Source: Plasmodiophora brassicae (lineage: Eukaryota > Endomyxa: Phytomyxea > Phytomyxea > Plasmodiophorida). Taken from it: a DNA stretch of 64,000 nucleotides. Positions 1 through 12,900 of the stretch are shown piece by piece. Within the stretch, counting starts at the first letter, position 1. The number at the start of each line of letters is the position of its first letter. Both the position numbers and the translations under genes were made by a program. Location: the NCBI GenBank assembly GCA_036867785.1, contig CP145419.1, forward strand, positions 1,054,001-1,118,000. The letters are read 5' to 3'. The notes beneath the pieces are model-generated. The model worked only from the letters and a program-made list of their open reading frames with translations, was not told the origin of the DNA and searched no databases.

Positions 1-3000
1 CACCGACACACCTGTCGCTCTCGACGCGGTCGATGTCCAGCACCAGCCGCCAGGGCCGTTCCTGCGGTCGGCACACGTCAGCGGAGCAGCGCGACAGGCG
101 GCGGCGGCGGGCCCCCCGACAATTTCGATGGCGTCGTCGAGAGCGCCGAGCAAGGCGCCGTCGTCGCCGTCGTCGGCGACGGACCAGATCCGGGGAACGG
201 GCCGGTGCTCGCCACTGTCGATCGTGGCCGTCGCCAGGACGGCGCGCCCGCCGGGCTCGCACAGCACCGACTGGACCGCCTGCGCACCGACGCGCACCTC
301 CAGGCGCTTCTCCGCCTGCACGTGCACGCCGGCGGACGGGCGCGTTCCTGCACACACACACAGCCGGCGGGGCGTCAGGCGGTCATCCGTCCAGCCCGGC
401 CGCAGGGACGCACCGTCGCCCAGCGAATCGATCAAGGCGCGCAGACGCCATCCCCGCACGACGCCGTCGTCGTCGCCGGCGAACAGCGTCCGCGTGGTCG
501 CGTCGAAGTCGATGCACGAGACGGACGTCTGCGAGTTCGCCTGTGCAGGTCAGTCGCCGATCGTCGACGCGGGCAGCGGCGCGCGTACGAGGCGACAGGC
601 GATGAGCCCCGGGAGTTTCGACGGGCGCGTCGTCCAGATGCAGACGTCGCCGTTGACGTCGGCGGCGGCGAGCAGCGGCAGGTCGCCCAGGAACCGGACG
701 GACGTGATCGGCGCCGGGCACCGAAGGACGGCCTGCAGGCGCCCCATCTTCATGTCCCACCTGACACACAAACACGGTTAGCCCGGACGGCATCGACAGC
801 GATCAACGCCCCGCCCAGTACAGGTGGACGCGCCCAGCGCTGTCGCCGGCGGCGATCAGGAACGCGGGTCGGACGGACAGGTGCACCGACGTGATCGCGA
901 CACGATCCGGGAGCCGCATGCGGTAGAAGACGTGCGGCGTCTCGATGGGCTGCTCGTCGTGCACGACGATCGCCTGGTCGGCGGCGCCGACCGACACCAC
1001 CGCCTTCATGTCGTCGATGAACAGCAGGTGCGCCACCTCGCCGCCGACGTGCGGCGTCAGGCTCTTCAGGAACGTCCCGTTCCGGTAGTTGTACTACGGA
1101 CGCAGACGACACCGGTTCACACGAGGACGCGCGCGCCGATCGGGCGGTGCCACCTACGACGCCAATCGCTCCGTTCCCGTCTCCAACGATGATCTTCTTC
1201 CCAGCGTACCCGAGGCACATAGCTTCGTGTCGGTGTCAGCGTCGGCGGCGACCCATCAGCGAACGCGTCCCCCCGCACCTACCGGTGATCTCAGGGCAGG
1301 CGAGTTCGGCGACGCTGACGAGGTGGCCCTTCAGGCCGTCCCAGATCTGGAGCCGGTTGCCCACGGCGACGGCGAACGACAGCGCGTACGGGTTGTACAG
1401 GACGCAGGAGACGGTGCGCGTCGCCCCCGCCGTGCCGCTGCTGCTGGACCAGTACGGGCCGTTCTCGACGTCGACGGGCGCCCAGGCGTCGTCGTCGGAG
1501 CAGAACACGAGACGACGATGCGGGCCCGTGCAGCAGGCGAATGACGACGCCGACGGCAGCGCGGTCAGCGTCTGGCAGCATTGGAAGTTCCGCGCGTCCC
1601 ACACCTTCACGACGCCGTCCGCGTCGGCCGTGACGATCTGCGGCGTCCCCGACACGAACTGGACGTCGACCAGGGGCGCGACATGACCTACGCGCCGACC
1701 GTCAGGCGTCGTCGGTGACACGCAACCGGTGCGGCCAGCCAGCGTGCCTGTCAGCTTGCACATGAGGTGCGAGGCGAACGGCGACCAGACGCAGGCGTCC
1801 CGGTCGAGGCCGGCGCTGATCAGGAACTTGTACTCGGCGCTGTACGCCAGACCCGCGACCCCCTTCCTGTGCGCCTTGAACTGCCTGAACCACACACAGA
1901 CCACCGCACTGTCAATGACGATGCGGGTCCCGGGGAGGGGAACGGGGCGGCACGGCGCCTCTGCCACTGGCGCGCTTTTCGAGCTGCAGTCGCAGTGACG
2001 CAGTTTCTTCGTGCGGCACAGTCGCACGGGCGCACGTTTCGAGCCGCAGTCGCACGGGCGCACTTTCTGCGAGCTGCAGTCGCAAACTGCGCGCCGCTCG
2101 GCCCTGCGCCAGTCGCTGTGGGGTGGGCAGCGGCGCCACGCCGTCCCCCGCCGCACGACACACGGCGTACCTTGTCGAGTGTCCGGTGTGGATATCCCAA
2201 AGGCGAACCTGAACGACGACGACGACGACGACGACGCGGGGCGTTCGTCAGACGATGGGCGTGCGACGGCAGCAAGGCGCGCGTACGGTGGCGTCCAGCG
2301 AGCCCGTGGCCAGCGTGTCGATACTGTCCAGGACGTCCATGCAGGCCACCATCTCGTCGTGCCCGTGCGAGTGGCTGCGACGCGCCAGGCAGGCCATGGC
2401 CGTCCGCCGGTGGTGGACGACGTGCACGGCGCCGCTGTTCGACCCTGTGGCGAACGACACCCCGGTTTAGGCGGGCGGCGTGTGGGCGGAAGAGCGCGCG
2501 CGCCCCCGGCCGACCGGTGAACAGTCTGTCGTGCGTCGGGGACCACCGGAGCGACGTCTGCGGATGACGGGTCGGGTACCGGTGCGCGACGGGCGTCGGC
2601 GCGCCCGTTGCCCAGGACGCGTCCCAGATCATGACCGCGTCCGCGTTCGCCGCCGCCAGCAGGTTCAGCGGGTCACCGGCGGGCCCGCGCTCCATGAACT
2701 CGACGCACAGCAGGTCGCGCCGGTTCAGCCCCAGCACGCGCCGCTTCGTCCTACGAGGCGGGCGGCGCCGGCGTCAGCGTCCTCGACGACGACGACGACG
2801 CCCGGCAACCGTCGTACAGGTCGGCAGGGTGGTACAACGAGAACGCGCCCTGCGCGGGTTCGTACACGACGAGGCGGTCGTTGACGGGCGAGAACTTGAC
2901 GACACGGTCCGGGTCGCGGCTGTGGTCGCCCAGCGACACGCGCCGACCGGCCGCGTACGTCGGCACCGGCTCCAGGCCAGGCCCGGCGGCGGCGGACGCC

Positions 3001-3560
3001 ATGCCCAGCTGGATGACCGTCGCGAGGAACTCCTCGAACTCCAGGTCCATGTTGCTGCGAGACGAGGACGGCGGCGCGCCCGTCAATGCCACACACACGC
3101 AGCGTCGCAGCACGACACACTCGTACCTGTCGAGGTCCATGCTCTTGAACAGGTCGACGAGGGAGGCGACCAGGTCGCGCCGGGTGGTGGCGCCTCCCAG
3201 GCGATCCGCGATGCCGCTCGACAGGAGCTCGACGAACTGCGCCATGTTCAGCGACTCGCCGTCGCAGCGCAGGAACACGTCCTTGATGCGCTGGATGACG
3301 CCGGCGTCCAGCGACCGGATCACGTCCAGCGTCAGGCCGTCCCGGGCCCGCACCTTCGTCAGGTACGTCGAGCGAGGCGTGGCGGCGACGACGGCAGCGA
3401 CCGCCGCCGATGCGTTGTCGTCCCCCGCGCGCGACCCCGACGACGACGACGACGACGCTGCCGGCGGCGGTGGACGACACGCGTGGCGAAGGGCGGCATG
3501 CGATCGCGCGGAATCCCCAGCACGGTTCGGCCGGTGCCATCGCGGCCACAGGCGCGCCAT
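1..3560 (-). CDS. EF-hand and WD40-repeat protein (partial, 3' end outside window)
   Basis: Multi-exon minus-strand gene running off the left edge. The start at 3560 gives MARLWPRWHR followed by a low-complexity Ser run. Next comes an EF-hand-like region (VIQRIKDVFLRCDGESLNMAQFV... and MDLEFEEFLATVIQLGM), then a series of WD40 blades. Visible blades include VMIWDASW (near 2630), VSFATGSNSGAVHVV (near 2450), ISAGLDRDACVW (near 1800), ADADGVVKVWDARNF (near 1600), RLQIWDGLKGHLV (near 1340), VSVGAADQAIVVHD (near 980), ADVNGDVCIWTT (near 640) and FAGDDDGVVRGWRL (near 450). The order EF-hands then WD40 blades matches the WDR49/EFCAB8-like family, often linked to cilia and flagella; the exact orthologue is not established. 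At least seven introns are needed, one unusually long (about 1900-2190). The gene is convergent with nothing inside the window, so its C-terminus is unknown. Confidence 0.8.
1971..2092. repeat. degenerate tandem repeat inside a long intron
   Basis: About four diverged copies of a ~28-31 bp unit lie head to tail, each holding variants of GAGCTGCAGTCGCA and CGCACGGGCGCAC. They fall in the ~290-bp intron of the EF-hand/WD40 gene, where most introns nearby are near 60 bp. The array therefore explains much of the extra intron length. Confidence 0.6.
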
Positions 3561-3665
3561 TGTCGCGACACGCCGAGCGCTCTATGGGCGACCGCTGACA
3601 GTTACACGACGTCGGGGGGCGTCGTCCCCCCTCCCCCCTTGCGCCGTCCAGGCAACCGAGCGTGC

Positions 3666-4548
3666 TTAATTCAGCTGGACAATGTCGCCGAACGGGTCGG
3701 CGGCCGGCGGCGGCGTCGCCCGCACGACCTTGACGGCGGGGACGCCGCCCATCCCAACGGGACCGGGCGGTGCGGCCGCCCCGGGCCCGTGCCCAATGAA
3801 CGCGAACGACGACGACGACGACGACGACGACGCGCTGGCTCCCGGGTTGTCGGTCGGTGCGGCGGCGTCGACGAACGGGAACGGTGTCGGGGGCGACGAC
3901 AGCCCCGCGAACAGGTCGGCAGGCAGGTCCAGCAAGGACGGGGCCTGTGGCGCGACCGCAGGGGCGCACGTCGGCGCCGAACTGACGACCGTCAGACCTG
4001 GACGGGGAGGGCGTGAGAGGCCCGCCACCTGAGCGCGGCGTGCCCGCGTCCGTACCGGCGAATATGTCGTCCGGCGGCGATTCCGGCGCCGCTGGGGCGG
4101 GTGCCGTCCTGCGCTGGAACCGACGATTCACGTACTTGGCCCGGATGAACTGGTCGCGCGCACGCGCCGCCACGTCGCTGCCGATGCGCTGGGACAACGG
4201 CAGCAGGGCCTCCATGGTGTCGTTGACCCTACACAGTTTCGTCGTTCAGGGGCGCGACGCGTCCGGAGGGGGGCGACACGCGGGCGCATTCGAATATTAC
4301 TACAGTCGATTGCCGCGCGACAGCATGACGGCGACGGACGGCGCGTCCCACGTGTCGAGCGTGACGCTGCGGACGCGCGAGATGTGCGTCCCCAGCGACC
4401 GGTGCACGCCGGCGCAGTCCTGGCACAGGAAGACGCCAATGTTGTGGCTCGCCCAGGACGGGTCCGGCGACCGGCAGTCGGCGCAGCGCTCGTTGCCCGG
4501 CGCCGACAGCGCCGCCCGGAGCCGATCCCCGACCGGGTCGTTCGTCAT
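3666..4548 (-). CDS. ArfGAP-domain GTPase-activating protein
   Basis: Three exons. Exon 1 (4548-4304) carries the ArfGAP zinc finger: CADC, 16 residues, then CQDC, followed by GVHRSLGTHISRVRS with the catalytic arginine. Intron 4229-4303 (75 bp) joins GNRL to VNDTMEALLP, the usual family continuation. Intron 3998-4055 (58 bp) joins DDIFAG to LTVVSSAP in frame. The C-terminal half is low-complexity, with Ser, Pro and Ala runs including a poly-Ser encoded by a triplet tract at 3808-3833, and ends DPFGDIVQLN. Family members stimulate GTP hydrolysis on Arf proteins in vesicle traffic; the small size and N-terminal GAP domain resemble the SMAP/AGFG class. The DPF-type end is suggestive of clathrin-adaptor binding. 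The gene lies just downstream of the EF-hand/WD40 gene on the same strand, with a ~105 bp gap. Confidence 0.87.
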
Positions 4549-4774
4549 AGCGCGCCACCCTCACGGCAGTGCGCCGGCACCGCCCACCACAACCACAAAA
4601 AAAAAACACAATGACGGTTTCGTGGCCGCCGGCTCGGGCCAGCCGAGCCGCGCCGTGCGCCAAAAAAAACAACCCGAAAACTCCCATCGACGACGACCTG
4701 CTCGACGACGACGACGACGACACCGGGCACGGTATGACCGGGAGGGGGCGGTGAACGTCGGCGATACCGTTAAT

Positions 4775-5246
4775 TTAGGATTGCTGAGACTGCAGGAGGT
4801 CGCGAATGGCCTGGACGGGGTTCGCTGTGAACGCCGGATGCGTCAGGACCTGGGCCATGCGGGCGCTCTCCGCATCGGTCACGCGTTTCCGGATGGTTTT
4901 CGTCAGCCCGCGCTTGCCCAGCCGCAGGCCGCACACTTTCGGGGCCGTTGCCTCCGGCGCGGCGCCGCCGTCTGCGCTGTCGTTGAGACTGTCGACCAGC
5001 GATGACAGCGACTGCAGCGGTTCCCTGGAGGCCTGCGCCTTCTGCAACTCTGCACAACGTGGGCGTCAGATTGAGCGGTGGCACAGGGCAGCGCGCGCGC
5101 GCGTGCGTCTCCAACTGACTCTCGATAAGCCTCACGTGACGCCGCATTTTCACCTGCTTCTTCATCGCCCGTTTCGACGTCTTCGCAGTCGTGGACGCCG
5201 TCACATCCTTGGTCGACGATGCCGATTTCCGCTTCGCTTTCGCCAT
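4775..5246 (-). CDS. SLX9: SLX9/FAM207A-like ribosome biogenesis protein
   Basis: Two exons separated by an intron near 5049-5110. The start is at 5246 (MAKAKRKSAS), giving a Lys-rich N-terminus with KRAMKKQVKMRRH. The second exon runs to LQSQQS at 4775 and carries the conserved C-terminal block: Lys/Arg-rich GLRLGKRGLTKTIRKRV, then ESARMAQVLTHPAFTANP and AIRDLL. This pattern (basic helix, then VL.HPAF..NP..AI) is the SLX9/FAM207A signature. In yeast, Slx9 binds pre-ribosomal particles and aids 40S subunit maturation and export, so nucleolar action is expected. The gene is divergent from the SET-domain gene, with only 86 bp between start codons, so the two may share a promoter. The precise donor site of the intron is uncertain. 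Confidence 0.75.
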
Positions 5247-5332
5247 CGTGCCTGTCGCCAAGGGGCGCTGCCACAGGTCTGACGGCGGCACAGTCCGCCA
5301 CGGGGTCCGCCACGGAGTCCGCCCCACACTTT

Positions 5333-6941
5333 GATGACGACCATGATGGAGACTGCGTCTCCCGGCGAGATCAACGAGTTCTTCGCCAGGCAGCTGGAGC
5401 GCCTGCAGCTGGCCAAGGCGATTTGCGTTAGGCATATCGATGAGAAAACAGGCAAAGGTCCCCCCTTCGTCGTGTTTGCCATTGCTACTCCGCGTCAGGT
5501 CGTCTGACCTCTGTCGTCAGGCATGTTCGCCGAGAAGGATTTCGAGGAAGGCGAGGTCATCTACAACGAGCTGAAGATGTTCGGACGGAAGCACTGCAAC
5601 CAGGTGTTCGACAGCTGTGAAAACTGCATGAAGGTCGGCGGTTTGTTTGCCGAGCCGAAGCGACGTCCAACTCGTTCTCGTCCGATCAGGTGATTGGAAC
5701 AATGGAGTCGCTCTGGGAGCGCCTCGAACAGCAGCCGCAGCATGTGCATGGCTGCGATGACGACGAATGCGAGGAGGACGAGTGCGATCGGCACCGGTGC
5801 GACGACGAGTCGTCGTGCTGCGACGGGGAACGCGAACCCGTTGAGTGCCCGAGGTTCCCCGTCGTCGTTCAGGAGATCGGCCTCGCCAACGAGGCCGACG
5901 AGTTCGTCGTAGGCGAACCCGTTCCCTGTCGCAACGCATGTGGCGAAATGTACTGCAGTGCCATGTGTGCTGAGGACCGGTGGCGGTCGACACACCATCT
6001 GCTGTGCCCGGCGTCGAGCTCCGCCATGAAGGGTCAGCAGCAGGCAACGTTTCTGGCACCTATGCCCGTCTGACGAAACGGCCCTGTAGAGTTCGTCGAG
6101 TTCACCAACGAGACGAACGAGGCGCTGTACATTGTCGGTGAGATCATCGCCACCCTGATCGGGGAGACGGAGGCGGCCGGCGGGAGCGCCGACGCGCTGC
6201 GCCAGGCGACGGCCCCCCTGCGAATGATGCTGATGCGACCCTGGACGTCCGCTGTGTCCATCCCGGATGGCATGTCGAAGGCGGAGGCCGGAGAGCTCAT
6301 GACAACGTTAAAGTATCGCGCACAGTGGGCGTGTCCATGGTGGTGGGTTGCTGACCGTGTGTTCCCCAGCTTCCTTGTCGACGAATGCTGTTCCCTGCTG
6401 CGGGCGGCGCTGCCCGAGTACTCGGCGATGGACGTGTACGCGCCGCTCTTCTCCCAGGCGTTCGTCAGCCGCTGCATGGGCATGTTCGAGATCAACAATG
6501 TGCAAATGTCGTCCCGATCGCCCATCTCCGTCGTCTGCGACCGGATCGAGGACGTCGACACGATCGAGTCGATCACGCCCGATCAGCTCGAACGTCTCAT
6601 GGAGTACCAGAACGTCACCACTGAAGGTCAGCGCGCCTATCGCACCGCTGCCTCACTTCCCGTCGTGATGTTCGGCTTTAGGGTTCGGTCTGTACAGTCT
6701 TCACAGCACGATCAACCACAGTTGCGCGCCGAACGGCACCCTGATCAAGCTGAAGGGCGGCCTGGACGCGAAGATCGCCCTGATCGCGAACAGGAACATC
6801 GCCAAAGGCGACGAGATCACGATCTCGTACATCTGCGAGGACGCGCCGCTGGAGGAGCGACGCGAGCTCCTGCTCGACTACGGGTTCCAGTGCCAATGCC
6901 CGAAATGCGTCGAGGAATCCGCCATCGTCAAGGGGGCATAA
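5333..6941 (+). CDS. SET-domain protein, SMYD/SET5-like, with a MYND-like zinc segment
   Basis: About six exons, ATG at 5333 (MTTMMETASPGEINEFF). Exon 2 (about 5521-5631) begins GMFAEKDFEEGEVIY, the N-terminal SET strand, and holds CENC. A later exon has PCRNACGEMYCSAMCA...H..LC, a MYND-like Cys/His cluster inserted in the SET fold as in SMYD/SET5 proteins. The last exons carry the catalytic core: STINHSCAPNGTL (the NHSC motif), GDEITISYI, then the post-SET cysteines FQCQCPKC, ending at 6941. All three S-adenosylmethionine/lysine-site motifs are present, so methyltransferase activity is likely, on histone or non-histone lysines. It is divergent from SLX9 and convergent with the glutamate synthase gene; the two stop codons are 33 bp apart. 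Confidence 0.85.
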
Positions 6942-6974
6942 ACGTCGGGATCGGACGTTCCAATGTACTAATGT

Positions 6975-9900
6975 CTAATGGAGGTGCGCCTTCGTCAGGT
7001 GGTCGTGGACGTCGTCCGCGCATCGCCGGCCTTCGCTGATGGCCCAGACGACGAGCGACTGCCCACGACGACAATCGCCGCATGCGAATACGCCCGGTTG
7101 CGACGTCATGTACCGCCCGTCGTCCGTCTGGAAGTTGCCCCGTGCGTTCGTCTGGATCGGGATACCTGCCCCAACGCAGCCGTCAGCGACAGCCGTTGCA
7201 CCCGTTCCCCAGTCGGGCTCGAACCGTGCACGATATCCGTTTCGGGCCCAACAAAGCCCATCGCAATGAGGACGAGGTCGACCTTGAAGACCTGTGGGAG
7301 ACGGCGCCCCGCGTCAGCTTGGGCGATCAGCGACGACGTTTCCGTTGGGCACCTTTTCCGTTCCGGGAATCGGCTCGAACCGCCAGTCTGCACCCGAGCG
7401 GGACCATTTGACGCGGACGGTTTCGACCCCGGCCACAGCGGTGCCGGCTGGGTCGGCGATGAACGATTTCGTGAGGACGCAGTACTGCCTCGGGTCTTCC
7501 CCGAAGGCGGCCTGCGCTTCAGCATGGCCGTAATCGACCCGGAAGACCCTGGGCCACTCCGGCCAGGGGTTGTCCGGTGACCGCGACGCGGGCGGTTCCG
7601 GCATGAGCTCGAAGTTGATGACTGACTTGGCGCCCTGCCGCATGGCCGTCCCGATGCAGTCGTTGCCCGTGTCGCCGCCGCCGATGACGAGCACGCGACG
7701 ACCCGCGGCGTGCAACGGGTGGTGCGCATCGCAAGGCGTCCCGTCCAGCAGCGACTTTGAGCTGAACGTCAGGTACTCCATTGCGAAATGGATCCTGGGC
7801 GCGCAACATCAGCAGGTGGACGGGTAGACGCAAACGAACCCCGCCCCAACCCTTTCAGGTCGCGTCCTGGAACAGGAAGGTTACGGGGAACGGTGGCCCC
7901 GGTGGCAAGGACGACGGCGTCGTGCCCCGCCGTCAACTCGGACAGCCTCGTGCTCGTTACCAGTTCGTTACAGTGGAACACGACGCCTTCGTCGACCATC
8001 AGCGTCAGGCGGCGATCGACAACCTGCTTCGCGGTCAGCGCTGGGGCAGCGAACGCCCGTCACGGTTTCACCTGTCGCTTATCGAGTTTCATGTTGGGGA
8101 CCCCGTACATCAGCAGGCCGCCGCACCGGTCGGCGCGTTCGTACACGTGCACCGTGTGGCCGTGCACCCGGTTCAGCTGGTCGGCCACCGCAAGGCCGGC
8201 AGGCCCCGACCCGATCACGGCGACACGGAAACCCGACCTGGAACGCGGCGGTCTCGCCCTGGATCGTGACAGTCAGCATGGCACGGTGCGAACACGGCCG
8301 GCATTCTCCACACAGACTTGATCCATCCCGCTGCGAAGCCCTTGTCAACGATGGCCATCTCGACGTTCTTGATCGTGACGGGTTCGTCAATGACGCCCTG
8401 ACACGTATGTCGTTCAGCGCAAGGCGCGGCAGACGAGCGCGCCCGGCACTGACCAGCACGCAGGCCCCTTCACAGGGAGCTGGGCAGACGCGACCCGTGA
8501 ATTCCGGGAAGTTATTCGTCGACAGCAGCGTCTCCAGGGCGGAGCGCCACTGGCCAGCGACGACCTGTCCATTGAATTCCGGGATCCGGTTCCCCAATGG
8601 GCACCCGGACGTCTGTTGATGGCAGAACGGGACGCCACAGTCCATACACCTGTTGCACCGAGTCAGGTGGGCATTACGCATACGGAGATGCCCTACCTAC
8701 CTGGCGGCTTGGGTTTCCAGCTTCGTCGTGTCCACGTTCGCCTGGAATATTTCCCGGAAATCGCCGACGCGAGTCGTGGACGAACGATACTCGACCGACG
8801 TCGCCCTGCGGTACTTCAGGAACCCGCGCTGCCGGTCAGGACTCTTGACGGACACCGCTCTTGCATCCGGCTCACGTTCCCCGTTGCGCTTCGGGATGCA
8901 TTCTTCAACGTGGAGGACAGGTTCCGCAGCAACGCCTTCGACGCCGTTGTTTGCGTCCCCCCGCTTCTTCTTCGCCAACAGGGCCTTGCGATACTCTGTG
9001 GGGAACACCTTCACGAAGCATGCAATGGATTCGGCCCAATCCGAAAGCAGCCGAGCGGCCAGCGCGGACCCTGTCCGCCTGAAATGCTCGTCGACAAGAT
9101 CATGGACCGCCGCCTTGTCCTCGTCATCGACGACCTGTTTGCTATTGAGCAACAGACGTCATACCGTGCTGACACCAACCTACCGGCCCGAGGTCAACCG
9201 TCTTCTGGTTGCAGTGCGCGAAGAGTCGCTGGCGTTGTGCATCGCCCGCCGTGTAAACAAACGCCAGGCCGCCACTCATTCCGGCGGCAAAGTTTCGGCC
9301 GACCGGCCCCAGGATGATGGCGGTTCCACCGGTCATGTACTCGCACGCATGGTCGCCGGCGCCTTCGACGACGCATTTGGCGCCAGAGTTCCTCACCAGG
9401 AACCGAGACGCGGCCTGGCCCGCGAAGAACGCCTTGCCCCCGGTAGCGCCGTACAGCACGACATTGCCCACGATCGTGTTCAGCGCGGGGTCGAACGTGC
9501 ACGATGGGCTGGGCTGGACACTGATGCATCCGCCAGAAAGGCCTTTGCCAACGTAGTCGTTCGCGTCGCCGACCAGCTGAAGCGTGACGCCCTCTGCCAG
9601 GAACGCCCCAAAGCTCTGCCCGGCGGACCCACGTACGTGAATGCGAACAAAGCCTTCGGGCAGCCTCGACCCGCCTCCTTCGCCACGCGTTCGCTTCGAC
9701 GAGGTGGTCGTGACGATGAACGAAACGTTGGTGCCAACCGCCCGGTCAGTGTTACTGATACAGAGAGAGTCAGCTCGCGTTCCCGGGGGCATTATTGACC
9801 AATTCGGAAACGTACGAGATATGATGGTGAAACGCAACCGGTTGGTCCGATGCCAGTGCGTGTAACGTCTGCGGGATCATGGACTGGTCCAACGATGACA

Positions 9901-12900
9901 TGACGTGCCGCTGCGAAGTCGTATTGCTGTCAGGACAACTGTCAGGGTGCTTAGCAACGCAAGGCTGCGCAAATTACCGACCGGTTGACGGTGAGCAGAT
10001 CGGCGTGAGCATCATCGACTCTTGCCAGCAGCAACGAAAGATCAAGGTCCCGGGTTTTGATCCATTCGGACAACGACGGTTTCACCTAAGCAACACGACG
10101 TGAGACGGCGTGGTCGCCGACTCTTACAGACATAAACCTCAAGCAAATCGGTTCTTCCAACGAGGTCGCCGAACGCGGCAATGCGGAGACCCGCCATGAT
10201 TCTCCTACCGATAAGATCACTTTCTTGAACCCGCCCAAAGTTGTCGACTAGCGCGCACAGTACCTGACGTCCTCTGCAACCAAGAACATGTAGTTGATAA
10301 CGTGTTCGGGTTGCCCAGCGAATTTGGCCCGTAGCACCGGGTCCTGTGTAGCAATTCCTACGGGGCACCTACCAGGTTCGTCAATACTTTACACCGCAGC
10401 AACGATACAGGGCTCCGATATCGTACGTGTTCAGATGGCACTTGCGCATCATGAGGCACCCCAATACAATCAAAGGGGCGGTGGCGAACCCGAACTCCTC
10501 AGCACCCAGCATTGCCGCTTTGACCACATCGAGACCAGTTCGTAGCTGGCCATCCGTCTGCAGCACTACTCGACTTCTACGCATCACACGTGAGCGCATC
10601 TGCATCTCGAGACGTTCACGATCGTACCGTAGCCCATTTCGGACAAGCGTTTGGTGCGTTTCAGCAAGGCCAAGTTCCCACTGGTGGGTGGAATTAGAGA
10701 CCGGGCAACGAACAGAATCAAACGTATTGACCGACAGGGGCGCCAGCGTGCTTGATCCCAGTCCATCGGGACGCACCGGTTCCACCATCGTGCCCAGAGA
10801 TCAGAATATGATCCGCTTTACCTTTGACGACGCCAGCCGCGACAACGCCGACACCAACCTCTATCCGCAGACAACTGAGGACCGCCATCAAGAAGCGAAG
10901 CAAACCAGACATCTTACCGGACACGAGCTTGACAGAGATGCGCGCTTTAGGATTAGCGTGCTTCAGGTCGTAAATGAGCTGAGCGAGGTCTTCAATGGAA
11001 TAGATGTCGTGATGCGGAGGTGGTGAAATGAGTCCCACGCCGACGGTGGACCTGCGCGTTGCCGCAATCTGGTCGAACACTTTATGCCCGGGAAGCTCCC
11101 CTCCTTCACCTGGTTTGGCCCCCTGTGAACGCGTTAACCGCATTAGAGGACGCCATACGCAGGCATGTTCCCAACACGAACCTGTGCCATTTTGATCTGT
11201 ATTTCATCCGCGTTGGCAAGGTACTCGATCGTGACACCAAACCGCCCGGACGCAACTTGCTTGATAGCCGACCGCATGTCATTGCCGTACCGATCCGACT
11301 CTTCGCCTCCCTCGCTGTGGGACGAATTATGAACCCCCGACGATGCAGATGCCACCAGACAGTGTAGTGTACCCCGTGTTCGACTTCCCACCAATCGCAT
11401 TCATAGCCTTCGCGAGGGACGTGTGCGCTTCACGAGAAATCGACCCGAACGACATCGCCCTGAGGTCATCTCCAGTGAGATCGCAATCAATCGGAATGCG
11501 CGACGAATTCACTCGAATACCCAGTGCAGAATCGGCGTACAATGCTGGCAGCGCTCTCAACCTGGTCCAGTTCGATGGCCGATCCTGGATCGCGAAGCTG
11601 GAGCTGCCCTCGCAAGGTAACCTGTTCGACGAGTCTGTTCGCGATTGAAGTGAATTTGTCAAACGCGGCTCTATCATTCGTCCTGGCGGCACGCTGTAGA
11701 GCGGCAATGGCGTCCTGGAGACAGTATCGGTCGGCACGATCATGCCAATCGGCAACTAGCGTCCCTTACGGGGTGGTTGATGTGGACTTCGGCATTCGGG
11801 GTTTGCCGCCAGTGGTATTCACCAGGGAACTCAAGAAGGGGTGCGGGATCAGCGAAGGCAGACGTGTGCAACTGTGCGGCATCTCTCGCGAGGACATCGA
11901 AACCGACGCCGCCGATTCGGGACGGGGCACCACAGAAGCACACGTCCATAACCTGCACATACGTCAATCGTGGCGCACGTCCGGATACACTGTTATTCGT
12001 CGTACGCTCTTGTGGATGCCAATGGCTTCCAACAGCTGGGCACCTTTGTACCCTTGCAGAGTCGAGACACCCATTTTCGCGATGACCTTATGACGATAGG
12101 GTAAACGAAGGGATCAGCGTAACTGCGACCAGGAATTACCTTCGCGATGCCGTTGTTGATAGACTTCTGGTACTGCGCAACCGTGGTTGCCATCGGCGCG
12201 TCCTTCACCTTGTGGAGGACTGCGCTGTAGGCAACACGAGGATAGATCGCATCAGCGCCGAACCCTGTCACAGACAGTGAGACATTGGAAACCTAAAGCG
12301 TCGCGTTTGCATTACCAATTAGAACGCAGAAATGATGGACCTGGCAGCAGTCTCCCGCGTCGACAACAATAGCAACACGCGAACGCAGATGTCTCCGAAT
12401 CAAGTAGTGGTGGACAGCGCCGACACACAGGACAGGGCTAATCGCCATTCTGCAACGACCCTCAGCGAACGAGTTCCCTGTCCGCGTTCATGTCCCATCC
12501 CGAACCTTGCCTCAGATAGGCTGGCGTCGGAGAGAATGACGATTTGGGCGCCTTCATTAGCAGCGAGTTCGGCGTTCCTGCAAACACTGAGTAGCGCCGA
12601 CTCCAAGGCACTGCCGCTAACGTTTTCGACTGGGATCGTAATGTCAACGACTCGGGAGCTCCACCCGTTTGGTAACAAGCGAAGCGCTGCCATGTTTCTG
12701 GGACAAGGGGATCATTTCGCGATTCACCACGTACGCCTCGGTCCGCGCACTGACCTTGGCGTTAGGATGGGCGAGCCAATTGACAGACGACGTGCGCCGT
12801 TCTCGCAGTCAGATGCAAGAATGTTGCCTTCCGGCCCAATGGGACATGTTAACGAGAAGATGATCCTCTCGCGGATCGGATCAATCGGGGGGTTCGTCAC

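Noticed and set aside
33-894. Arg-rich plus-strand ORFs over the WD40 gene
   Set aside because: They are shadows of GC-rich minus-strand exons; composition is extreme Arg/Pro and no domains appear.
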